Below, one piece after another: positions 33,399-46,566 of a stretch of 64,000 bases of DNA (positions within the stretch are counted from its first letter, which is position 1; each line of letters begins with the position of its first letter). Location: assembly GCA_023374045.1 (NCBI GenBank), contig CM041776.1, positions 43,344,171 to 43,408,170 of the forward strand, written 5' to 3'. The notes under the pieces were generated by a model. It had not been told where the DNA came from and ran no database searches. It was given only the letters and a program-made list of their open reading frames with translations. The DNA comes from Limonium bicolor. Its lineage: Eukaryota; Streptophyta; Magnoliopsida; Caryophyllales; Plumbaginaceae. A program made the translations under genes and the position numbers.

Positions 33399-34408
33399 CT
33401 AGATTGAATCCAAGTTCTTTATCTTCATTAGATTCCTTGACCTTGTGTAGTCAGTCTCATCAAAGACTACGTGCACACTTTCCTCCACCTTCAGTGTCCT
33501 TTTGTTGTAAACCTTGTATGCCCGGCTTCTTTCAGAGTATCCAAGGAAGATGACCACATCACTTCTGGCATCAAACTTTCCAAGGGGACTCTTTTCATTG
33601 TTGTGGACATAACATTTGCAACCGAATGTCTTGAAGTGACTTATGTTTGGTTTTCTTAACTCATAAGGAGTTTTGTTGAGGATATGTCGTATGAACGTTC
33701 TATTTGTGATGTAGCATGCAGTTGCCACCACTTCTGCCTACAAGACCTGATGAAGACTGCTTCCCAATAGCATGGTCTTGGCTACCTCTTGCAGTGTTCT
33801 ATTCTTTCGCTCAACTACCCCTTTGTTGGGGTGTTCTTGGTGCTGAATATGTGTGACTAATCCCATGTTGTTTACACATATCCATGAATTGTTGATTCTC
33901 AAACTCTGACCCATGATCAGACCGAAGAGTTTTGATCTTGAGATTGAGTTGTACTTGGACTTTTCCTGCAAGGCTTGAAATTTCTTAAAGACTTCGTCTT
34001 TGGAAGCAATAAAGAGTGTCCAAATAAACCGTGAGTAATCATCAACAATTACAAACACATACCAATTTCCTTCAAAACTTTTGACTCTCATAGGTCCACA
34101 TAAGTCCATATGAAGTAATTCAAGTGGCTTGGATGTACTAACTAAGTTCTTTGATTTAAAAGAAGTCTTAGTCTGTCTGCTTCTAACACAAGCATCACAA
34201 GATTGGTCTCAGATTCTTTAATCTCAGGAAGACCTCTTACCAACTGTTTCTTGACAAGTTTTCTTAGTAAAGAAGTGCTAACATGCCCTAGTCTTCTATG
34301 CCATAGTGTAGAGTCATCTATTGAAGCAGTCAAGCATGGAAGATTTGGACTGTCAATATCCTCTAAGCTTGTTACGTAAACATTTTTCCACCTTTTCCCC
34401 TTTAACAA
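33399..34408 (-). pseudogene. Copia integrase with pre-integrase zinc domain
   Basis: The pre-integrase block has LWHRRLGHVSTSLLRKLVKK (first part of the HHCC finger). The core starts MDLCGPMRVKSFEGNWYVFV and IVDDYSRFIWTLF with the first catalytic Asp, and shows the glutamate region as NKGVVERKNRTLQEVAKTML. The C-terminal half has CYITNRTFIRHILNKTPYEL, SHFKTFGCKCYVHNN and FLGYSERSRAYKVYN. Frame changes near 33735, 33850 and 34140 break it. Confidence 0.92.
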
Positions 34409-34479
34409 CTCTTTGCCATTGTTCTGTCTTACTATGCTACAATGTGTAGGATAGAAGTGAACTGAATTGCCTTTGTCAC

Positions 34480-34751
34480 ATATTTGAGAACACTAAGCAA
34501 GTTGAATTTAAACCATGAACTAGATTTACACTATCTATGACATAATCAGATGTAATACCAACCTTACCTACACCGATGATTTTTCTTTTGTTTGTCGCCA
34601 AAGGAAACGGTTCCTTGGCTTCCTGGTTCGAGTGAGAAGAACTTCTTTTTGTCTCTTGTCATGTGTTTAGAGCACCACTGTTGATGTACCAACAGGGGTC
34701 CATTCTCACTCGATTCTGACTTAACATGTTAGAGGTGTGGGGTTAGGGTCC
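34480..34751 (-). pseudogene. Copia protease remnant
   Basis: On the minus strand near 34700, CWYINSGALN matches the copia protease WYLDSG(A/C)S active-site region with the catalytic Asp changed to Asn, then a stop. It continues with KKKFFSLE-like and VSFGD-like codons toward the pre-integrase domain. Solo LTR1 cuts it at 34752. Confidence 0.65.
34747..34751. other. Target-site duplication of solo LTR1, left
   Basis: ggtcc at 34747-34751 is repeated at 42955-42959, fixing both ends of LTR1 across the nested LTR2. Confidence 0.85.
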
Positions 34752-35115
34752 TGTAACCCCCAACTGCTAATCTCATCATTACCTATTAAACTGTCACAAT
34801 TTACCATTAAACTCGCAGCGGAACTCTAAATACAACAGAGGTGATACAACGCCGTTAGCCACCCTCGTGGTGAACCAGCCTAACTCACATACAGTAATGG
34901 TCTGATGGACTGGAACAACCGAGTAAAATACAAACACAATACTCAATTCATTTCTTTACTATACCGAGTCTACAATATACGGATGCCGATAACATATTCG
35001 GTCTTACACCTCATTTCAATACATAAGTAATTAAAGTCTAACTACCCATGCTAACCACCGTCCCCGTCCTACTCTCAAACGGTATCGTCTTCGGTGTACC
35101 TAAAATAAAAACGAT

Positions 35116-35141
35116 GCCCCTAGGGGCTCAGCTTAAAGCTG
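35116..35141 (-). other. Tandem double hairpin of LTR1
   Basis: Plus strand: GCCCC-ta-GGGGC, then CAGCTT-a-AAGCTG. In element orientation the order is CAGC stem then GCCCC stem, then T-rich sequence and AG/GT, as in the other families. Confidence 0.65.
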
Positions 35142-37025
35142 CATATGAAATTCGCATACCCCGTGTGCTAACCGGGGTACGCCGACTACTTCGTCGAGAG
35201 CATGAGATTCATTTAATTCAATCAACATGCAACATAGTAATACATTACATATGTACACTACACAAGGATTCACATTCAACCATGGAATACAATCCTTAAC
35301 TAACATAACAAGGCTGTTAGTTGTATTAGTTTGCTCTTAGGCCTTGAGGGTTTCTACCTCACTATGCCTTGGTTACTCATTCAATAACTCACCCACTCTC
35401 TCGGGTTACTTATTCTTATACACACCCATTCTCTTGGGCTACTCATTCTTATACCCACCCATTCTCTCGGGTTACTTATACTTATTATCTCACCCATACT
35501 CTTGGGTTTTATGCTTATTATCTCACCCACACTCTTGGGTTATTAATACTCAAGCTCTTGTAGATTCTCAAGACACTACAGGTCTCCTATGTCACGCTTG
35601 TTTCTCTTAATACTTTCTTAAGCCAAAACACATGGCTCTCGAGCATAGTTCGACTAGCTCCCGAAACTCTCTCTTAGTTCCTACTACTTTCACATAGGTC
35701 CGACTACTCTCGGACTTCTCACATTCCCATACACTCCTTTCTCGAGTTATAATATTATTACTTATATTAGTCTAGAAGCATCACTCTCGATGTTTCTAAT
35801 GACTTAGGAACGTTTACTTAAGTTCGGGTAATCTTAGGTTTAAGGGTACCCTTACATTTCATATACTCATACTTTCGGTTATTTTCTTATGCCGGGTAAA
35901 ATCCTCATATAGGAGGTCGACCATGTCTCAAGGGAGTTACTAATCCCTTAGGTCACTTTTACCTTCCTTACAAGTTCACATCTTTGAACTATCTTTAATC
36001 CTCTTGAAGGAGGTTCACTTATCTTTCCACTCTTATTTGTTTCGTGAATTGTTTCACATTGGTTTCTAACCGTTATCGGGTGTTAACTCAACCCATTCTT
36101 CTTCTCACATTCTAGTGAGTTCATTTGTTTGCGTTATCGTTATACTTTAACCGATAGCTTGTGTGTTTGCACGTTTCCAATATTATGAAACTACTTGATC
36201 TACAAGTTTCTAGTCAATCGCTACTCACTAAGAGTCGATCTATAAACTACGTTACACACACCGGCATACAAGTATGTTAGCTCATTCAACATACAACAAG
36301 ACATGCATATACTCAAGCAATTGTTCTATTTCATGCTTTAGTCTTGATTAAGCCGGCACACAAACACACAAAACAACGTAACTCGGTTAGCACGCGGGGT
36401 ATGAGAAATCATACCTTTCACCGGGGTTTTTACTTTTACCGTGTCATCTCACCATGCTCGGTTCACACACGATCCTCTAATAATGTCCCAAACATTATTA
36501 TTAATACTAAGCTCATATGGTACATAATTAAATGCTACTCCCGTACTTACCCCGTTATCCCGTTATCTCGGTTTTACTTTTGTTAGTTTGAGTTCTCAGT
36601 TCTCACTCACTTCAAACACTTTCTTACACTTCTTAGGGCCTTTACATGGCCTTTACATGTAACACCCCACTGCTAATCTCGTCATTACCTCTTAAACGGT
36701 TACAATTTACCATTAAACTTGCAGCGGAACTCTAACTACAATAGAGGGTGATACAACGCCGTTAGCCACCCTCGTGGCTAAACAGGCCTAACTCACATAC
36801 AGTAACGGTCTGATGGACTGGAACAACCGAGTACTCAATACAAATACAATACTCAACTCATTACCTTACTATACCGAGACTACAATATACGGATGCCGAT
36901 AACATACTCGTTCTTACACCTCTTCAAGTACACAAGTAATTAAAATCTAACTACCCATGCTAACCACCGACCCCGTCCTACTCTCAAACGGTAACGTCTT
37001 CGGTGTACCTGCGAATAAAAACGAG

Positions 37026-37050
37026 GCCCTAGGGGCTCAACTTAAGCTGC
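37026..37050 (-). other. Decayed double hairpin of LTR2
   Basis: gccctaggggctcaacttaagctg is the LTR1 structure with one C lost from the first stem and CAGC changed to CAAC, so both stems are weakened. Confidence 0.5.
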
Positions 37051-38696
37051 ATATGAATTCGTATACCCCGAGCGCTAACCGGGGTACGCCGACTACTTTT
37101 GTCGAGAGCATGAGGTTCATTTTAATTCAATCAACATGCAACATAGTAATACATTATATATGTACACTTCACAAGGATTCAATGATCAATCATGGGATAC
37201 AATCCTTAACTAACGTAACGAGGTTGTTAGTTGGATCATTTTACTCTTAGGCCTAGAGGGTTATACCTCGCCATGCCTTGGTTACTCAACAATCACTCAC
37301 CCGCTCTCTCGGGTTACTTATTATTCTTATACACACCCATTCTCTTGGGCTACTCATTCTATACTCACCCATTCTCTCGGGTACTTATCTCATTATCTCA
37401 CCTTATCTCACCCACACTCTTGGTTATTTATACTCATTAACTCACCCACACTCTTGGGTTTTATACTCAAGCTCTTGTAGATTCTCGAGACACTACAGGT
37501 CTCCTACGTCACGCTTGTTACTCTTAATACATACTTAAGCCAAAACTCATGGCTCTCGAGCATAGTCTTACTTCCCCGATTTCGTCCCTACTCTAGGTCT
37601 AGCATGGTGGGAAGGTTCAACTAGCTCTCGGAACTCTCTCTTAGTTCCTATATCTTTTTACATAGGTCCGACTACTCTCGGACTCCTCACATTCCCATAC
37701 ACTCCTCCTCTCTCGGAGTTATAATAATATTATGTGTTTTAGACTAGAAGCATCACTCTCGATGTTTCTAATGACTTTTGGAACATTACTCAAGTTCGGT
37801 TAATCATAGGTTTTACGAATTACCCATACATTTCATTTACTCATACTTTCGGTTATTTTCTTATACCGGGTAAAATCCTCATATAGGAGGTCGACCATGT
37901 CTCAAGGAGCTACTACCTTTAGGTCTCTTTTACCTTCTTTACTAGTTCACATCTTCGAACTATCTTTAATCCTCTTGAAGGAGGTTCACTTATCTTTCCA
38001 CTCTCATTTGTTTCGTGGATTGTGTCATTATGTTTACTAACCGTTATCGGGTAATTACTCAACCTACATCTCCTCACATTCTAGGGAGTTCAAATGTTTG
38101 CGTTATCGTTATACTTAAATCGATAGCTTGTGTGTTTGCACGTTTCATTATTTATGAACTACCCGATCTACAAGTTTCTAGTCAATCGCTACTCACTATG
38201 ATTCGTTCTATAACTACGTTAGACCACACCGGCATACAAGTATGTTAGCTCATTCAACATACAACAAGGCATACATATCAAACAAGGGATTATTTTCATG
38301 CTTTAGTCTTGATTAAACCGGTACACAAACACACAAATCAACGTAACTCGGTTAGTATGTGGGGTATGAAAATCATACCTTTCACCATGGATTTACTTTA
38401 CCGTGTGATCTCACCATGCTAGGTTCGCACTTGGTCCACTGATAACATTCAAATGTTTATATTAACATTAGGCGTTACGGTATGTAAAACTAATACTCCC
38501 GTACTTAACCCCGTTATTCCTAGTTTAGTTCATGTGTTCTTAAACTCACAACTTCTTCATTCACTTCTCAAACTTGTTCACACTCTTAATGACCATAAAA
38601 CATCATTAATCAAGTCATAATTACCTTATACTATCATTACCCATCAAGCCCCTACCTTGGAATGGCTTTAAAATGATTTCTGTGAAGAAAATGGGG

Positions 38697-38850
38697 TGGT
38701 CCGGGTTTGTGTCCGGGTTCGGGTGCATTTTAGGGGTGGTCCGGGTTTGTGTCCTGGTTTATAAACCCGGACCACTTCTCTTTTACAACAATCTCCGTGT
38801 TTTTTTGCCTTGGTCTGGGTTTCTGTACTTGTTTACAGACCCGGACCAGT
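38697..38850. repeat. Hairpin half-site array of LTR2
   Basis: Units are built on GGTCCGGGTTTGTGTCC and the inverse AAACCCGGACC; ggtttataaacccggacc and tgtttacagacccggacc give the inverted arm. Three units, the first without an inverted arm. Confidence 0.72.
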
Positions 38851-40759
38851 TGCAGAAGTGGAGGTTTCTCCTTGTTTTTGATTATGTTACAACTCCAAAC
38901 TTATACCAACTTCTTCCCCCTCTTCCTACATATATTATAGCATTTTTGACATTGTTTAGGCATTCAAAACTAACCTAAACCATTCTATATATTCACCTGT
39001 CAAATAACTCATTTCACTGTAATTTTTTCCCTCTGTTACAGTTTCTCATTCTTGTTTCTGTTGCAGTCTTCTATCCTTTCTTTCTCACCATTCCAACCTC
39101 ACGCCTTAACACACTCAAGCCCTTACTTCCCTAGACATATTTTGACAGAACTTACATACATTCTAAGCATTATCACCACACTACAACAGCCACAAACATC
39201 AGTTTTTCTCCCTGTTTATATAGGCATAAAAACCATCACAGCAGCACATTAAATTCCCCTCTGTCATCACACAATACTAACTCAGTTTCTAAGTTTGTTT
39301 TTCACACCCAAACCCAGTAAACTTCCTCATTCAACAAACAATATTGTAGTACCAAACTACACTAATTCAAGGTCATTATTCACATTCAAAAATGTGTTTA
39401 CAGAGAACAAAACCATCCCAAGTTTAGTTCATTACCTTGTTAGTTTTTTTCTCTGTTTTCTTTTCTCGTCTTCCTCTTTCTCTTGTTCCCTCTTTCTCTT
39501 CTTGTTTGCACACCACACAAAGGGGTTTAGATTGCTATCTACAACCATATCCCCACACCACACATAACAAGTCAATTTAATTCTCACGTACCTCACAAAA
39601 CTAATATTTCAAGAACTAGTTTTAGGGCTTTAACACTAAGAGTTACCTGCCCTCTTGAGTGCCATCTTTGAACAGCAAGGCTAGCAAAATCTCACCCCTC
39701 TGTGAAGATCAAAACCGGCTGGAAAATGGAGCCAAGTTCACGTGGGCATTTTTTTTATTTAGCAAGAATAAGCTAGAAGATGGAAGACTTGAGCTTATTT
39801 TTTTTACCGTGGAGTATTTAGGAGATGAAGGAGACTCCAAAACACCTCTTCAAACTTCAAAGGATCCCACGGTCAAGAGGAATCCAACGGTACAAATTTT
39901 GTGTGATTTGGTTGTAGTATTGAGCAAGATAAGGGAGAAGGAGAATGGAGCTTTTTGCTCTCTGTTGGGATCGCCATGGAACTCACAGAGGAAGAGGAAG
40001 GCTCTGTCTGAGAGGGGGAATCGTGAATCAGAAGGAGAAAGGGAGGTGAGAGAGTAAATACCACTTTTACTATTCCCCCACTTATTTTTTTATTTCTTTT
40101 GTCCCCTTGTGACTTAATAAAACTAGCTAGTTACTAGATGTGGGTGTGTGTGTTAATTAAACCGGCCCCACACAAAATATAAGCTGGGAGCGTTTTTCTT
40201 TTTTTTTAACAGAAAATGCTTGTTAATTTACCCGGTTTAGCACTATTCACTAACCGGGCCGTTTTCGGATTTTTTTCTCGTTTCCTTATTTTTAATGGTT
40301 ATTAAACTCCCATTAATGCTTAATTATAGTTATATAGTCAACCATAATTTTTACGGGTCCATTTGACCGCTTAAAGTCACGTTTTCGGGTTTTTCTCGAA
40401 AACGTGCTTTTATGCTTATTAGCGTTTTCCCATTATTTGGATCCGTTTTCTTCGGGAATATTCCCACACACTAATTAGGCGTAATTAAGCCTTACGAATC
40501 CATCTCGGACCCAAACGAGATCATATTTATATCCTTTATTCATTTAAAATGCGTGTTTTTAGCGTTTTTCACACGTTTTACGCATTTTCTCTTTTCTTTT
40601 TGGTTTTATTCTCTTTACCAATACTCTCTAGGCACTATTAGGCCCTTAATAATCGTATTAGAAAATAATTTAATCACCACTTTTAGTCCACCGGGTATTA
40701 AATTAACATTTAAACCCCCATCATTAGAAACCTTTAAAACACTCACGGGGCATTTCTAG

Positions 40760-40915
40760 GGGCCCTAAGTCCCGGACCAATACTTTTGCGTACTCTCGAC
40801 TCATTTTTCTACCTGGTCCTGGACTTAAGTCTCGGACCAATTCCTACATTCACTCTCGGGCCTTTTTTTGATGCGGTCCGGGACCTTATACAAGGGCTAG
40901 GTCCCGGACCGTGCT
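40760..40915. repeat. Hairpin half-site array of LTR1
   Basis: Half-sites are GGTCCTGGAC, GGTCCGGGAC and inverted GTCCCGGACC or GTCTCGGACC, in about three units spaced with ctctcgg. The arrangement matches the array of element C at 48826-49012. Confidence 0.75.
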
Positions 40916-42954
40916 AAAAACTGCTATTAGGTGATTTTTCACCCCCAAATCAACCCTTAATCCACCCATAATCATTCCATAAACTTTTGGAACTTGCATT
41001 ATTGTTCTCATTTCATTTGACCATTCCAAAACCTTCAAAACAATGCACTACTCACCACTCCAACACATTCCTTGACCAATGCACCTCTAAAACCCAAGTT
41101 AGCTCCTTGTTTCACAAGTTAAACACTCTTGTTCATTACTAGCAAAATTCATGACTTCCCTCCTCATTTATGTTACAGAGTTTACACACTCCTCTCCAAT
41201 CTTCCTCTCATATTCTATGGGAAACCTTTTACCCAAACCAAGCTCTATCAACACTAGCTAAACCTAGGTCATTCTCCACTTGTCTTATTTCTCAAAATCC
41301 TTCGGTTTCACCCGAAATTTTCGCCATGACTCGGCTACTTTTCTAACATTGCCCAAAGCTCATTTCTTTACATAATTCATCCTAAAACTAGCCACCCACA
41401 AGGGTTCTACCGCACACATAAATCCATTAACACTCATCAAATTCTCCAAATGCAACACAATAAATAAGTCATAAAGTGCATAGCTCTTAAGCTCTTAAAT
41501 CAAGCATTAATTCACAAATGTTTTCTCACTTGCATTATTACTATACAATCACCTTATTACACAACTCAAATGGGGTTCATTTATTTATTTTCCCTTCCCA
41601 AGTTCTTAAGCATTAGATATTTCATTCAAGTAGATTTCTTAACTTTAGCTTTCAAGGGTTTCCTTTTCACACTTCTCTCTTTTCTTCTCTCCACTCTCTT
41701 GCTCGATTCTCTTGACTCCCAAAATCGACCAAGCAACCACTTGCCCTATACTCTAGCCAACATTCAAGGATGGAATGGGACTAAGTCAAGACACTTAGAC
41801 TCATAAAAATAGCCCTAGAATTTAAGGGGGAGCTTAGAACACATAATTAGGCCATTACCTTTGAGGCTCTAAGATGGATCTTCATCCATGAATTAAAAAG
41901 GGCACTCTACCACCATTGGAGGCTTGGAATATAGCTCACAAGGAAATAAACAAGGTATCAAAGGAGGCAAAATCGGCCATGACAAAGAGATGAAGAAAAA
42001 TGGATTTTTCTTACCTTGAATGAAAGAGGAGATGTCTAGCTCCAAAACATGTGATTTTTCTTCTCAAATGGGGTATACCCATGAATATGAACTTCTTCCT
42101 TTTGAATTTTGAAAAGAGAGTGAGATAGACCTTGGAGAGAGGAGCAAGAATCTTTGCTCGTTTTTTAATTCGGAGCTTTATCGAAGCTTGTACAGAGGAA
42201 GAAGATGAAGAAGCCATGGGAGCTCCTTGTTGCAGCTCAAATCGTTCAAGGAGGAAGAAGAGGAAGAAAGGAAAGAGAGGGGGAGTCTCACGGTGGGGAA
42301 TGGAAAGAATAAGGAGAGAGAGAATAAAGTGGGGTATAAGTCCACTTTTCACTATTTTCTTTTTTTTTTCTTTTCTTTCTTTATTACTAGCTTAGTGTGT
42401 GAATGAGGGGGTTGACTCACTAAATAAAACCGGCCCCCACTATATTAGCAAGCTGGGCATTTTTTGTCTTTTACAGAAAATGCTCGTATTTTACCCGGTT
42501 CGGCACTATTCACTAACCGGGCCCGTTTTTTCAGATTTTCTCGTTTCTTTATTTTTATGGTTATTAAGCTCCATTAATACTTTATTATAGTTATATAGTC
42601 AACCATAATTTTTACGGGTCTGTTTGACACATAAAGTCACGTTTTCGGGTTCCTCGAAAAACTGCTTTAAAACTCCGTTAGCGTTTTAATCCATTATTGG
42701 ATCCGTTTTCTTCAGGAATCATTCCCGTATACTAATTAAGCCTAACTAAGCCTTAGGAATCCATCTCGGACCCTAACCGAGGTCACATACCTCCTATACT
42801 CATTTAACGCACGTTTTAGCGTTTTTTCGTTTTTCACGCGTTTTCTCTTTTCTTTTGGTTTTATTCTCTTGACCAATACTCGCTGGGCACCATTAGGCCT
42901 TTAATAATCACATTAGGATAATTTAATCACCATTTTTAGGTCCAGGGTATTAAA

Positions 42955-43243
42955 GGTCCATAGAGAGTTGGACCCATTTCCACCACCATTTAATGGTCTA
43001 AGATCATTTTTGACTACCTATTTTAGTCCTAGTTTCGTGAGTGTGCCAACGCCTCATAAACTCATTTTATAGCAATTGGTTCATGATGACCAGGTTGTCT
43101 GCATAGCTGCTGACATCTCTACGACTGGTCTCTCTGACCGGTATCCGACCTATCGTTTGCTTCTCCTCATGGTGGTCTTAGAAACAACATCTATCTTTGA
43201 ATATTTTTTTTGATGGTAGCTAGTTCCTTTTCTTTAGTGTTAA
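42955..43243 (-). pseudogene. Copia gag-side remnant between LTR1 and LTR A
   Basis: This 289 bp is the continuation of the copia element on the other side of LTR1, as shown by the ggtcc duplication. On the minus strand it lies upstream of the protease, where gag is expected. No zinc knuckle could be recognised, so the call rests on position. Confidence 0.45.
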
Positions 43244-43835
43244 TGTAACACCCCAACCTCATAAATACATAGTCATCTCGTAACCTCCATTTACTAACCC
43301 AACATTACAGCGGAATTCTTACAACAGTTGGTGTTACCGCGCGTAGCACCCACGTGACTAACTAGGCATACTAATACTCCAAGATCTAGCTACGGTCTGA
43401 TGGACCCGAATATACCGAACATCAATGTACACTTAACCTTAAACCAATACATATCCTCAGTACAAATATTTCATATCCTATTACATCATATTAACATCGC
43501 ATCCATTTACTAAACGAGTGTACATGCACAACTCGTGTAACAGAAGTAACAATCCATAGTAATTCTACCTGTTCCTACTCTCAGACGGTCGTCTTCTGAC
43601 ATTCACCTGCAAAATATAAACAGCACCCCCGAGGGGGTCAGCACCTTTGCTGGTACGATTCTTTCATAGCCCCCAAGCTAACGGGGCTACGACGACTAAT
43701 TGTCGATAGCATGAAGTTGATTAGATACACAACATAAATAAGAAGTGCAATCACAACAAGCCACATATGAACAAATATAGTTCACACACATTGAACGACT
43801 TAGAAGCGTTCCTCAAATAAATGAGTTAGGTTTTA
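43244..43835 (-). mobile_element. LTR A, minus strand, inner part
   Basis: It starts TGTAACACCCCAACC at 43244 and runs 592 bp until B' interrupts it. It shares with the other LTRs the ggtctgatgg motif (43395) and a double hairpin at 43625-43652. The remainder should lie beyond the nested block to the right of the window. Whether it is a solo LTR or the end of a full element cannot be told. Confidence 0.78.
43625..43652 (-). other. Tandem double hairpin of LTR A
   Basis: ACCCCC-ga-GGGGGT is followed directly by CAGCA-cctt-TGCTG on the plus strand. The element-sense order is the CAGCA stem then the ACCCCC stem. Loop and stem sequences differ from the D family, but both helices are kept. Confidence 0.65.
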
Positions 43836-46566
43836 TGAAATACCCCAAACCTAGTTATGTTGTTTAAACACCTAAATAGGGTGTAATAAGACTAAAAAGA
43901 GTCTTAGAAACCTTAGTAAACAAATTTAAACAAAAGGAAACACAAATGTGCTTTAAAATCAATAAGAGCTAAAATGTGCTCTAAGCTTGGGATAAACTTG
44001 GGTAAGGCCTAATGAGCTTACCAAGACCTCATTTATATACTAATGAACATATTAAACCAATTACCAAAGAAAACCAAGCTTGAAAACAAGTTAAAACACA
44101 AAATGTGCTTTAAGAAGTCTTAAAGCACGTTTTTGAAAAATTGTCTTGTAAATGAGTTTTGAATGGCTAAATGTCCATCATTACTCTTAAATATATATGT
44201 GTACTATATAGTATCACATTTGGGTGGCTATATTAATGGGAAATCAAAAATTTCACTTCTAAGTGCCTTGTTTAGGTGAATAGTACTTTTTATAAGCTAG
44301 TTTATAACATATGTTGTATTAAGTAATTAAATTGACAAACAAAGACTAAAACACCCTCACACTAATAAAGGGGGCCGGTTTTCATAAGTGTGTGACTCAC
44401 CACTCTCTAGTTGATATTATAAGTATGTAAAGAAAACTAAGTAAACTTACTTTTTACTTTATAAACATAAATATCTCCTAAAAGCAAGTTCTATCTTCAT
44501 TCTCATTTCTTTCCTTCATTCCCACGGTTTGCAAACACCTCTCTTCTTCCTTCTTCCTTGTTCTCTCTCGGTAATACCACTATCACCATGGAAACTCCCA
44601 CTTTGACCACTTGTTAAATCTTGCTCATTTGTCCAAATCAAAAACAAACACCACCAATCTCTTCCTCTCATAAAGCTCTTCATTCCTATCTTCTCAAAAC
44701 TCCAAGAGCTCCATTTCGGTGCCAAGGTGTTCCACCATTGAAGGAGCTTGAGCTTGTATTTTGACATATTATTACTCTCCTTTGCTTCTAGGTAAGGAAT
44801 CTCAAAGAAAAATCATGTTTCCTCCTTGTTTTTGTCATGTCCGAAAATACACATTGATATAGCTCCTTGTGTGACTTTGTTCTAGCTTCATTGCAACTCT
44901 TCATGGACTAGGTGGAGTCCTCTCTTGTATATATTCAAACTCTCTTCAAAGATCAAGGTAAAACAACTACATTAATGTTTTTGAAACAATGTCAAATTAG
45001 GGTTTACAATGAGATGAAGCCTATAGCTTGATTACTCATTATGATGTTTGTACATTGTCTAGAACTTGACAAGGAATCAAAATACCATACGGTTTTGTAA
45101 GGAAACAAGAAGGAAGTGTGTTGGAAAAAGAGGTAAATCTACTAACTTAAATGTTGTTTAATGCCTTAGGAGAAATGAGCTTATAAATGCTTATTAAAAC
45201 TACCTAAAGAGCAAATGGTGAATGACTTAGTAAAGTGTTCTCAAGAGACTAGTAAAGGGCATATGTGTGTGTTGAGTGTATTTGCAGGTTAAAGGCATAT
45301 ATATTGTGGAAATTCAGTGTTTATGATTTAAGCACTTTAAGGGCCTAAGAGCCATGCATTTTAAGGGCCTAAGTGCCATGCAATTTAAGTTATGCACTAT
45401 ATTGTGATGTAGTGTGAATTTGGTGAAGTTGTATAGGAAGGTGTTCTTGGTGTTCTTAGTGTTCTAGGATGTTTAATGATGAAAGTAATGTGCTAAGGTG
45501 TAACAAAATGCTAGGAGAAACTATGTCGAAATTTAGAAAATGCATAAGAAGTTCAAGATGTTGTAAAGGAATTTTGATGAACTAGGAGGTGTTCTAGAGT
45601 GTAATAAGGACTTAGGCATGATCTTGAGGTTTTAGTATGTACCAAAGTCATTTTGGACTTAGGTAAGACTTAGGCAAACTTTGGTAAAATAAGGAGAAAG
45701 TGTAAACTTGGAAAAGAATTGTCAAGATGGATATAAGGAGTTAGTTGTGAGAGATGATGCTTGGGAGATGATGTTAAAATAAGGAGAAAGCATTTTGGGA
45801 TAGTAGTTATCATAGGTATGAAACACCACTTGGAAATTAGGAGAAAACATTGTAAGTGTTAGGAATTTTGTGAAGAAAAGAGTAAAGGCTTAAGGAATTA
45901 GAAAATGAGTTTTATGAGTGTTTAAGGATGTCTTAAGGTGTGTTTAAAGTGCCCAAATGAGGTTAGGGGGTACTAGGTTATATGGGGTGAAGTTTGGAGT
46001 TGAATGTGAAAAGGAAAACAAATTTCTGGGGCAGACCGAACTTGCGACCGAACTTGCAAGTTCGGTCGAGCCCAGTTTACCCTGCGAGAATTGGCTTCTG
46101 GAAAAGGCCGACCTTGGGGACCGGACTTGCAAGGTCGGTCGGGCTTGTATTTTGTGTACGGATTGAGTTACTGGAACCGACCGAACATGGGACCGGACCT
46201 GGTAAGTTCGGTCGGGCTAAATTTACAAAGGGGATAAACTCTCGGGAAAAGGCCGAACATAGGACCGGACTTGATAAGTTCGGTCGAGTAGTAGAAATTT
46301 TGACGGAAATGTGTTCTGGAATCGACCGAACTTGGACAAGTTCGGTCGGCAAGGTCGGTCGGACCAAAACTTGTAAAAAAAAAACAGAAAAGAATGTGAC
46401 TTATGTAGTTAACCCTAGGGTGTATAATGAAGGTAACCTAGGGTAAGATAGGCATTAAAACATGTCATACAATCATGTAAATACTTAGTATGTTTGAAGT
46501 TAAATAAATAATTAACCGACATTACTAATGTGTTTAGGATTCTCTCAAGGTGGAAATCAGTCGAGG
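43836..46566 (+). mobile_element. LTR B', plus strand, cut by element C
   Basis: TGAAATACCCCAAACC starts at 43836. The first few hundred bases follow solo LTR B closely (for example the run ttaccaaagaaaaccaagct and the tgtgctttaagaagtct block), so B and B' are one family. It stops at 46566, at the point equivalent to about 26520 in B, where C is inserted. No ORF of interest. Confidence 0.85.
46030..46370. repeat. Hairpin half-site array of B'
   Basis: Five units have direct half-sites GACCGAACTTGC, GACCGGACTTGC or GACCGAACATGG and inverted GCAAGTTCGGTC or TAAGTTCGGTC. These half-sites resemble those of the D family and not those of B (GTCCGACCC), although B and B' are otherwise the same LTR family. 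Confidence 0.8.

Larger units (their letters stand above)
36658..40702 (-). mobile_element. Solo LTR2, minus strand, nested in LTR1
   Basis: TGTAACACCCCACTGC starts at 36658; the end ...CCGGGTATTAAA is at about 40702, giving 4.05 kb. LTR1 sequence stops at the left edge (cttagggcctttacat...) and resumes at the right edge (aacatttaaacccccatcatt), matching the uninterrupted C-type order near 48720-48790. Flanking pentamers (ttaca, ttaac) agree only partly. No ORF or PBS is seen. The 39659-40057 ORF lies in the leader-like part of the LTR and is not credible. Confidence 0.82.
34752..42954 (-). mobile_element. Solo LTR1, minus strand, split by solo LTR2
   Basis: It begins TGTAACCCCCAACTGC (plus strand) and ends ...CCAGGGTATTAAA at 42954. 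Its body is 34752-36657 plus 40703-42954, about 4.16 kb, with LTR2 between. LTR1 and LTR2 share most of their sequence and so belong to one family. The outer edge reads TTAAA where other minus-strand LTRs here have TTTCA. No PBS or ORF is seen. Features inside: double hairpin 35116-35141, hairpin array 40760-40915, conserved U3 block near 42640-42730. Confidence 0.85.
27972..43243 (-). mobile_element. SIRE/Maximus-like Ty1/copia element, broken, minus strand
   Basis: Reading right to left: gag/leader remnant (42955-43243), solo LTR1 insertion, protease (34480-34740), integrase, RT, RNase H, an extra third ORF region (31380-28445), polypurine tract, 3' LTR. Integrase before RT defines Ty1/copia. 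The extra ORF after RNase H and the PPT-LTR junction point to the SIRE/Maximus group. Many frameshifts and stops show an old insertion. It is the host for D1, LTR1 and LTR A. Confidence 0.88.

Noticed and set aside
39659..40057. 132-codon ORF in LTR2
   Set aside because: Lies in the leader-like part of a solo LTR, is antisense to it, and is not kept in LTR1.
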